Source: Anaeramoeba flamelloides
Taxonomy: Eukaryota > Metamonada > Anaeramoebidae
Length of the DNA stretch: 64,000 nucleotides
Direction: 5' to 3'
Assembly: GCA_027625915.1 (NCBI GenBank)
Contig: JANTQA010000020.1
Coordinates: forward strand, 620,001 to 684,000
The first letter of the stretch is position 1, and each line of letters starts with the position of its first letter. The position numbers and the translations under genes were made by a program. Positions 56,901 to 64,000 of this stretch are shown one piece after another. The notes under the pieces were generated by a model. That model was not told the origin of the DNA. It worked only from the letters and a program-made list of their open reading frames with translations, and did no database searches.

Positions 56901-58364
56901 AACCAAGAAAATAAACCAATCGGAAACCTTAATGCAAAAAAAGAAGAAAAAGAAATTAAAAAACAAACTGAAGTGAATATAAACGAAAACAAAAATCAAA
57001 AAATGGAAGACAATCAAAAAATAATAAAAGAACAAGAAACCGAAGAAACAAAATTAACAGAAAAAACAATAAACAAGGAAAGAATTGAACAACAAAATGA
57101 ACATAAAAAATCAAAAGAAGAAAAAAATGAAAATCATGAACGTGGAAAAATAGAAAACAATCAAAAAATATCTCAAGATAAAGAAATTCCAGAAATCGCA
57201 ATGAATAATCAAGGAATTGAAAAAAAGGAAAATGAAAACAAAACTCAAGAAATAGAAGACAATCAAAAAACAAGAAAAGAACAAGAAACCGAAGAAACAA
57301 AATTAACAGAAAAAACAACAAACAAGGAAAGAATTGAACAAAAAACTGAACATGGGAAAATAAAAGAAAAACTAAATGATGAGATTAATGGAAAAGAATT
57401 AACTGAGAATAGGGAAATAGATGGAGAAAAACAAATTAAAAAAGGTGATGAAAAGAATATTGGGAATAATAATGTAAATGAAATAGAAGAGAAAACAGAA
57501 AATAAAAAAGAACAAATAATTGGAAACAACCAAATGAATGAACGAAATTTAAAAGAAATAAAAAATATAAATGGAAATGAAAATGAAAATGGAAATGGAA
57601 ATGGAAATGAAAATTTAAATCCAAATTTAGATCAACAAATAAAAACTAAAAAATTGGAAAAACAAACAATTGAAAAACTGATCAAAACACTACTTAATAA
57701 CCTTTCGGTAGGAAAAAATTTTAAAAAAACTCTAACTGTATTAGAACAACTGTCAAATGATAATATAACAGAAGTATGGGAAAACTATTTTAAAGAAATA
57801 ATTATAGTAATTTTCTTTTGTTTACGTCATGAAAGAAAAAACGACAAAAGGGAAATAGTTTTAAATTTATTAAAAACCATTATAAAAAACCAATCTATTT
57901 TATTTTTTAATTCATCCAGACTAATTATTCACCAATTCATAAGATCATTTAAAGAAGATGATGATACTTTATTCTTACCATTTTATTCCAGAATAGTAAA
58001 AAATTTGATAACCGCACTCGATATTAATTTAGTTATTGAAAATTCAATCCATTTTTTAAATCAAAACGATGTACCGATTTTTCAAATTTCTTTATGCTTT
58101 TTAATCCAAATCTGGAAACAACACCTTGAAGAAAATTTTGAACAACAATTACAAGTTATAATTAAAATTTTACAAAATAAATTACACCTTTACAATTTCA
58201 AATTAAGAGCCTATGCCACAGACGCAATTGCAGATTTTTGGCTCATATATGGAAATGAGTTTCAAAAAAATTCCTTGATTCAAATAATTTTTCTTTATAC
58301 CAAATTAAATTATTTGAAAATTATCTACAACAAAAAGTTAAAGAAAAAGAAAATAGGCAATTAA
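44971..58364 (+). CDS. CLASP-like microtubule plus-end regulator, TOG array
   Basis: Exons: 44971..45010, 45180..45714, 46757..47195, 47386..48081, 53877..55613 and about 55623..58364; phases match at the first four junctions. CLASPs bind tubulin through TOG domains and suppress microtubule catastrophe. TOG1 (aa about 1-215) starts MESKKIFSLLKHKDPSRKQQ and ends ILEEIYSLLGKQFLKILQQI, like the CLASP EIYRHVGE helix. A basic linker (KTKTRTRTKPK) follows. TOG2 (about 345-565) has the diagnostic DLRSQIVKRTTCLISHLS, KSKVLQIKCSQYLIEIL and NGRSAFWDYTRLFPEQSKLI. The next exon holds a Lys-rich region and a third helical repeat domain. The last exon has a Glu/Lys/Asn linker and a C-terminal HEAT/TOG-like domain. 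The last two exons are separated by two in-frame TAA codons in A-rich sequence. I am confident of CLASP for the first four exons and less so for the downstream joining. About 2,060 codons in all. Confidence 0.75.
45715..46756 (+). other. CLASP intron 2 with possible alternative 3' exon
   Basis: The donor GTAAAT at 45715 is joined in my model to acceptor CAAAAG before 46757. A nearer acceptor, TTTACAG before 45948, is also in phase and gives RYLSFNGEKLWICFPLF..FSN with a stop at 46041, which would make a TOG1-only protein. Confidence 0.45.
48779..49475. mobile_element. TIR transposon family D, copy 2 (697 bp)
   Basis: Same orientation and ends as 28043-28755: AAACTCTTTTTCAAATAAAAG on the left, and CTTTTGTTTGAAAAAGAGTTT on the right. 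It is flanked by TA on both sides. It is missing about 16-20 bp in the middle relative to copy 1. No frame. Confidence 0.8.
51280..51860. repeat. dispersed repeat family C
   Basis: Starts AACCCCATTTCAAAAATTGTG and includes TCTAAATATATAAAAGCCTG, TGATTATTTGTCTTTTCGAA and an A-rich tract. It resembles 10190-11300 and 58990-59600. Confidence 0.5.
52582..52777. mobile_element. palindromic MITE family M
   Basis: The left arm reads AGAATCAGTTCCACTTTTAG then ACACAAACTTTCAACGAAAT. The right arm reads TTGAGATTTTTTGTACCTTA and ends CTTAAAAGTGGAACTGACTG before TA. About 195 bp, like the copy at 10688-10884. Confidence 0.75.
53877..55613 (+). other. CLASP-like exon 5: Lys-rich region plus helical repeat domain
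   Basis: 578 codons. The first 180 or so are Lys/Asn/Ser/Thr-rich (RTSISNNLHKK, RKRSKSFNKG) and probably contact the acidic microtubule surface. Codons about 185-400 form a HEAT/TOG-like helical array (YQKVLSCIFDTFDENS, IIEKMIISSKLRFKKHQK, FLELCFGKLFKV, LMNTLQIIEDNYENFLLV, LLEFIILKLNNNNKW, LTNSLLSLIPNLEQQ). The remainder is again Lys-rich. Ends at TAA 55611-55613. Confidence 0.7.
55850..56286 (+). repeat. intragenic duplication, unit 1
   Basis: Near-identical at the base level to 56526-56930 at an offset of about 674 bp (shared peptide KENNEKIIEKDLNNNIDTIG and onward to NENEENQENK). The second unit lacks a stretch of 33 nt coding TSKDEIKTLKE. High identity at synonymous sites means a recent event. 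Confidence 0.85.
56526..56930 (+). repeat. intragenic duplication, unit 2
   Basis: Second unit of the duplication that starts at 55850. A further, smaller internal repeat follows: 57005-57085 and 57259-57340 both encode EDNQK..KEQETEETKLTEKT and NKERIEQ. Confidence 0.85.
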
Positions 58365-58989
58365 TTAATTAATTATTATTTTTTTTTTAAAATCTTTAAT
58401 TTTGTTAATATTTAAATGAAATTTATATAAAAAAATAAATTTTATCATTTTTTTTATTTTTCTCTTATTTGTTTTATTTTTATTTTTATTTTTCTTCGAT
58501 TGATTTAGAATTCCCATTTTTATATTTTATATTTTTTTATTTTTAATAGAGTAAACCCCATCGTAAAATCTAAACATAATGTTATTTTAGAAATTTGGTA
58601 TACTTTATTGAATTGAAATATTTTATTTTAATATTGATTTAGAGTTGAAAAATATGATAGTAAATGAAATATTGTTTTCTAAAATTGAGGATAATATAAG
58701 TAATTTATTTTTAAATACTTTGATGAGTGTTTTTTCTAAAACTTGTTTTTAAACGAATAGAAGATTTTTTGGAATCTTATATCAGATTAAGAATTTAGTT
58801 TTTTATTTTTTAAAATATTCATTGATTTTTTTTGCAAATAATGAATATAAAGTATTTTTCAATTTATAAGATAGTTTGATTAAAAATTCCCTTCGAATAA
58901 AATCAAAGTTTTCAAGACATTAATCTATGTAAATTAAACCAGGTTTTATCAAATATTAAATAACTTTTAGATCATAAATTAACCCCTTG
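58365..58989. other. CLASP 3' flank, nothing recognised
   Basis: AT-rich. It contains the 3' untranslated region of the plus-strand gene; AATAAA occurs at about 58434. No gene. Confidence 0.35.
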
Positions 58990-59411
58990 AATTTGTAAAT
59001 TATTCTAAATATATAAAATAATTTCATATGAGTAGATATAAACTCCATTTCACTCAAAGGAGACGAGTCAAAAATGAAAAAGTCGGTTTATTTTTCCAGA
59101 ACCAACCAAACTTAGATTGTTTAGAAATAATAAGAAAAAAAATAAACTTTGAATTAGACTAGATAATCATAAAAGAAAAGCCTGAACAAACCATAAATTT
59201 CAAAAAAAAAAAAATTTTAAAAAATTTATTAGGCTCCTTTCATTGATACATCTAGTGCAAAATTCACAATTTCTATTAGGAAATTAAAATTTTTGGCAAA
59301 AACATTTTTTAATTGTAAATGTATGAATTTTAAAAGAATTTACAAATCCTAACTTTTCTTAATGTTAATTTGGAGTTTCAAACAATTCATTTTTCAAATT
59401 TTATTTTTAAC

Positions 59412-59457
<46 letters not shown>

Positions 59458-59600
59458 AAAGCAAAAAGCTAAATACAAAAAAAAAAACATTCTACAAAAT
59501 GAGAAAAAATAATTTTGATCTAAAAATTGAATTTTAGTTGGATAAGAATAATAAATTAAACTCACTGGATATGTTCTATTTCTTCAATAAAACTGGATCC
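58990..59600. repeat. dispersed repeat family C, with A44 tract
   Basis: Resembles 10230-10440 and 51400-51780 (AATTAGACTAGATAATCATAA against AATTAGACTTGATACCCATAA; TAGTGCAAAATTCACAATTT against CTTGCAAAATTTCTCATTTT). A homopolymer of about 44 A lies at 59412-59455. Confidence 0.5.
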
Positions 59601-59616
59601 CTTTGAATGAAAATGA

Positions 59617-59620
<4 letters not shown>

Positions 59621-59667
<47 letters not shown>

Positions 59668-61834
59668 CCCTTAGCACCCCGAATTTGCTTAAATGCAAAC
59701 AAATTTAAAATAAAAGATTTAAAATGATATTGATGTACTAATATATTTATAATCTTATTTGTCTGTAATCCAGATTAATAATAATAAAAACTCACAATAG
59801 TTCAAAGATAAAGTAGTTATGTTATTGTATTTAGTTTTTGGAAAAACAAAAATAATTATTCATTTTTACATTTTCTTTAAAGATTTATATTTTTTATTTA
59901 ATTTTTTAAATTAGTAATTTTATAACAATAATAGTAATCCAAACTCAATGTATTGATTTATTAATAATAAATATATTAATAACATTGTTACTTTTATGAT
60001 AAAAAAAATAAATATAAAAATATATTACTGAGAAATTTTCATTATTTAGAAAAAATTTCAATAAATATCCAATCAAGGGAAAAATGAAATTTATTTCGAA
60101 GGCCAAAATTAAAAATTTTAAATGAATAATTTTCTAAAATTTATTATTTAAACAATCGAAAATACTTGAAAAACAAAAAAAAAATAAAAAAAATGTAAAA
60201 TAATTTCCTTTATTACATTGAAATTAAACCAATAAAAATATTTTTTAATAGATTAAATACCCCCCTCAAAAAAAAAAAAAAAAAATTAAATAATTTGATT
60301 TAAAACATTGCAATTACATCATAAAAATTTCTTTAAATATATTAACTAATCAACCATAAATTAAAAAATAAAAATAAAAAATAACTTTTGAATATTATTC
60401 CAAGATAATTATATAATCTTCTAAACAAATAATTTTTTTTTCTTTTCAATTTTGTTGTTAGTAAAAATTTGAAAAATATATTTGCGATATTTGAATTTTT
60501 CAATCGAAATTAATCCAGATCTTGTTCAATAAGTTCTGATATATGGTCTCTTATTCAATAGTAATATTTATTTTGTGTCTAGATTTTAAAAAGAAAAATA
60601 TTAAAAAATACTAAAAATTAAAAAAAAAATCAATTATTAATCTGACTAGACTTATTGAACAAATTATTTAAATTTGAAAAAAATCTTAATGAAAAAATTT
60701 CCAAATTTTATGACTAAAAAAAATATTTGATTTTTTTTTCAAATTTAATTTATATTTATTTTTTATTTTTAAATTAATTAGAATCAAATATAGATATTGT
60801 GATTAAATGGAAATCAGTAGATTAAATTCAATTTTCTATGTGATGTCAAAATAACTATTGTAATGAATAAATTATTTAATCAAGTATTTTAAGCAATTCT
60901 GGGGTGAAAAGGGCCCCAAAAAAATTTCCAGTAAATTATAATGTGTTTGAATCGTTAAAAATAAGAGATTTTTGATGTCTAGACAAACTTTTCAAAAAAA
61001 AAAATAAAAAAAAATTTTTTTGACAAAATTATGTCAGGAAAAATTATGAAATCACAATAACAAAAAAAATTACCAATGCTGAAAATTTTTTATCAAATTA
61101 TTTTTTTATTGTAAGAAACTGTACAATTTTTAATTATAAAATTTACTTTCTAAGATAATTGTTTATAAATTATATAAACTAAATTCAAAAAATAGGGGCC
61201 CAAATTTCGAGATCTCGTTCTAGAATTATTGGATTTCAATATGATGTTGGGCAGTTGATTAATGATGTAATTTAAATAAAATTTTCTACTTCATAATTTA
61301 TTAACCAAACTTTTGACTGAAAAATTGGAAGAAAATAAAAAAATTTTTTTCAAACAATCAGATGACAATTTGATTTTTTTTTTGTTTGTTAGTTTCTTCA
61401 ATCAAATAGTTTCAGATGTCAATATATCTTCACTGATTTACATTTAATATTTTTTACATGATGAAAAATTTCAATTTAATTCTCAATCAAATTACTCTTA
61501 GAACCGAAAAAAAAATCGATAATATCCAGATGTTGTAAAATTTTGGATGATTTTTTTTAGCCAAATTTTTTGTACAAAAAATGAAATAGATTTTTTTCAA
61601 CGTATAAAAAATTTTTTAAAGACGACACCTTGTTAGTATTTAATCTTCTGATGATTATCCATCAACTTCTAGTTTATTGATGATTATTTACAGGGTTCCT
61701 CATATAATTAGTTTAGTGAGTATAATTTGAAAAACTGGGCCCTTATTTTTCGAAAGTAGTTTATCTTAGAATCCTTTAATAACATTTCAAATTAAAAATC
61801 TTGTTTGAAACCTTTTTAGTATATTTGGGGTTCC

Positions 61835-61867
<33 letters not shown>

Positions 61868-61880
61868 CTATATCTATATA
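59621..61880. mobile_element. possible 2.2 kb element between two TA tracts
   Basis: The left TA tract (59621-59663) is followed by AATCCCTTAGCACCCCGAATT. The right end reads ATTTGGGGTTCCAAGGGATA followed by a TA tract (61841-61880). These termini are imperfect inverted repeats of about 20 bp. Inside, AAGGGCCCCAAAAAAATTTCC (60908), GGGGCCCAAATTTCGAGATC (61195) and GGGCCCTTATTTTTCGAAAG (61738) mark a repeated GGGCCC motif. No reading frame of size is seen. Confidence 0.45.
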
Positions 61881-63024
61881 TGTTTATTTACTCGCTAGTT
61901 CCATAATGAAAATACCACCAATAAAGAAATCAAAGATTTCCAAAAAACAAAAAAATTATTCAACTAGAAAGTACAAGTAAAATTAAAAAATCAATTTTTT
62001 TAAAATATTTTTTTCCAATTCTTTTATGTTTTAAACAAGTTGAACTGATTAAATGAAAGTATGGCAATATTATGTTTATTTTTAATTCTTATTCTGAAGA
62101 TAATTATGATTATTAAATTTTTGATTGTTAAAACCTATATGTTTTTTTTCAAATGTTATCTATGTGATTTCTCTACTTTTAGCCAAAAAGCGGAAATATA
62201 TTTCTTTATATATATAGAACCAAGACTTTGCAATAAAGCTGACGATCACCTTAAATTGTGAAACAATAAAAGAGAAGAATTTTCAATAGGGAGCCCCAAA
62301 ATGTCATCCGTAGGGCATTAAACTTTTACCCAATAAAACATGCACTTTAATTTTCTTCATGTTTAAATAGTACATTTAATTAATTACCCAGTCTATTATC
62401 TACAGTCAAATCCATTTCGAAGTATAAACTCTTTGATTTTTTTCGTAAATCCATAAATTTAAAAGAAAATTGTCTAAAATTTCTTAATTATTGTTATTTT
62501 TTGATTTTTTTTTTACAAAACATTATTAAAAATTATCTCTATTTTTTAAGATAAATTCTTCCGATTTGTTCCTTCATTTTTAATTTTTTTTTAATAAAAC
62601 TTTTAGAAACCCAATCTCAGATTTTACTTTTTCTTTATTGTCTGGTTTGATAATAATTTATATATATATTGATCTTTATTGAAGATTTGGAAATGATAAT
62701 GTATTTTAAATCAAGTTTTATGAGACGGAAACAGTTTAATTAAGCAACTGTAAACTAAATTCAAACAGTAAACTTCAAAACCCAGTGAGAAAAATACTAA
62801 TTTTGAATCTTCTACAACTTCGAGTAACTTATAAATTTGCCTTTAATCCATTCAAGTGTAAGAATTTTTTTTGCAGAAAAAATCCCAGAATTTTTGATTG
62901 TGTCTAAATAATAGTGTTTGAAAGTTAGGAAAGACTCTTCTCGTTCTCATTATCAAGGGATTATTTGTTTTTTTGGAGAAATTATTAATTCATTTTTTAC
63001 ATTTATTTTTCTCATTCTAAAATT
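61881..63024. other. intergenic, nothing recognised
   Basis: AT-rich 5' flank of the gene at 63025. A short frame at 62061-62261 has no support. Confidence 0.35.
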
Positions 63025-63703
63025 ATGTCAATTGTTAAAATTCAAATCTTATTTCAATTTCCATATGTGAGTTTCCGAGCTGTTAAACACAATCCACAGG
63101 AAGAAGTCATAAACAAAGAAATTGATCAAAAGGATTATTTGCTGCTTATTGGGATCGATGCTGGGGATAACTGCCTTGAATTTCCAATTCAATTAGCTAA
63201 TCTTGACTTCTATGACAAACCATTTTATTTTAGCTGGGTGGATCAGCTTTTCTTTTCAAACGAAACACTAACTTTAGACAGTACTACAAATTCCCAAAAC
63301 GATTCAAAAACACTCTTTAAGGTAATATTTGAAAATTATTTGAACGAATTGAAACAAGAGACTGAATTTCCAAAAAGCGTTAAGAGCTACCAATTGGAAA
63401 TTTTTCACCAAACACCAAAAGAGATCAATCAGGAATTCTTTAAGAATTATGCGCTTGAAAATTTACAAAAGACAAGTATAACAACCCCAATTTCACTCGG
63501 ACCGCAAACCAAGGATTCCTTGATCACAAAAAACAGAAACAATAGTGTGAATATCATAAACAATCATAACGGAACTTTTGGGTTCATTCAATCTTGCAAG
63601 GTAAACTTTATTTTCTTTTTTTCTTCGTCTGATTTTCGTCTTTGTTTTTTTTTTTTCTTTATTTCTTGGTTCCAATTCTTTTAATTTAATTTTAGGCATA
63701 CAG
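63025..63703 (+). CDS. unrecognised protein, 5' exons; gene runs off the window
   Basis: Exon 1 is 63025..63600 (192 codons, phase 0 end) and begins MSIVKIQILFQFPYVSFRAV. It continues KDYLLLIGIDAGDNCLEFPI, FDKPFYFSW-like DKPFYFSWVDQLFF, LFKVIFENYLNELKQE and ends HNGTFGFIQSCK before donor GTAAAC. A candidate 8-nt microexon GCATACAG (63696..63703) lies between acceptor TTTTAG and donor GTAAGT and would add Ala-Tyr plus two bases. No further exon could be placed before 64000. There is no signal peptide, and the composition is that of a soluble folded protein with a short Asn-rich stretch. I do not recognise the family. Confidence 0.65.
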
Positions 63704-64000
63704 GTAAGTGTTTCAATCTCAGCAAATATAATGCATTAGATTTTGTATCGAAAATTTCTTGAAACAATACACTCTCAACACTTTATTAAATGAGAAGAAA
63801 TTTTCACTTCTTCTTTATTTGTTTTTTCATTTGTTCTTGTTAAAAATACTCCATACTGAACTTACTTAACTATTGTCTCAAAATAAAAGCCATGTTTCTT
63901 TTTTCGATAAAACTTACAAATTAAATGATGATCGAACACTTCAATAGACCAAAAGTATATATTACCATTCGAGAAAAAAAGTTAAACACAATTTTTAAGG

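Larger units (their letters stand above)
55623..58364 (+). other. CLASP-like terminal exon: Glu/Lys linker plus C-terminal helical domain
   Basis: The frame is open from 55623 to TAA 58364, in the same frame as the preceding exon. It has no early ATG (the first in-frame Met is about 115 codons in), so it is unlikely to begin a gene of its own. The first 650 codons are Glu/Lys/Asn/Ile low complexity, including a large internal duplication. The last 240 codons are folded: KLIKTLLNNLSVGKNFKKTL, EVWENYFKEIIIVIFFCLRH, LNLLKTIIKNQSILFF and YNFKLRAYATDAIADFWLIY, ending KKKKIGN. That order matches the C-terminal CLASP domain that binds CLIP and other partners (moderate confidence). Confidence 0.65.

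Noticed and set aside
56009-57624. Several Phe/Ser/Leu-rich minus frames
   Set aside because: Antisense of the Glu/Lys/Asn linker in the CLASP-like gene.
55707-58364. The last CLASP-like frame as an independent gene
   Set aside because: No in-frame ATG near its beginning, and it is in the same frame as the preceding exon. A single interrupted gene is more economical.
1-64000. CRISPR arrays, rRNA genes, reverse-transcriptase or integrase-bearing elements, capsid-type virus copies
   Set aside because: Looked for regularly spaced repeats, conserved rRNA segments and RT/integrase/capsid motifs in the open frames; none seen.

Overview
The window is nuclear DNA of an extremely AT-rich eukaryote. 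Evidence: spliceosomal introns with GT..AG ends, a eukaryotic tRNA-Thr, and genes for NOP58, ribosomal protein uS12/RPS23, the Arp2/3 subunit ARPC5 and a CLASP microtubule regulator. Long reading frames use the standard genetic code. Intergenic DNA is long, A/T-homopolymer-rich and full of small DNA transposons. The Asn/Lys/Glu-rich linkers, and a BTB-BACK protein carrying a bacterial-type glutamine-amidotransferase-like domain, fit a free-living amoeboid or flagellate protist. Anaeramoebae is my best guess, but this is an inference and not a proof.

Layout. 1-2.0 kb: a three-exon secreted protein gene (minus). 2.5-7.1 kb: no genes; a TIR element, a ~550 bp repeat between TA tracts, a ~930 bp tandem duplication and a palindromic MITE. 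8.1-9.7 kb: a GC-richer patch, then a gene with a conserved uncharacterised C-terminal domain (plus). 10-12 kb: MITEs and hairpin-rich repeats. 12.3-13.1 kb: a Ser-rich protein (minus). 13.8-20 kb: repeats, including a TTAA-flanked 1.2 kb transposon. 20.6-21.0 kb: a small possible OB-fold protein (minus). 21.8 kb: tRNA-Thr(CGT). 23-25.8 kb: two further copies of the TTAA element, abutting. 26.3-27.9 kb: BTB-BACK-GATase-like gene (plus). 28-33 kb: transposons. 33.1-34.8 kb: NOP58 (minus). 37-38.2 kb: repeats. 39.2-39.65 kb: short ARPC5 (minus). 40.8-41.7 kb: RPS23 (plus, four exons). 45.0-58.4 kb: a very large CLASP-like gene (plus) with a 5.8 kb transposon-bearing intron and a recently duplicated Lys/Glu linker. 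59-62 kb: repeats and a possible 2.2 kb element between TA tracts. 63.0 kb to the end: the 5' part of an unrecognised gene with an 8-nt candidate microexon.

Functionally the recognised genes are unlinked housekeeping functions: snoRNP assembly (NOP58), translation (RPS23, tRNA) and cytoskeleton (ARPC5, CLASP). There is no operon logic. Exons of the housekeeping genes and the BTB gene are much richer in G+C than their surroundings. The most unusual items are the BTB-BACK-amidotransferase-like fusion, the CLASP gene structure, and the nested families of non-autonomous DNA transposons. All splice models come from reading GT..AG sites and phase by eye.
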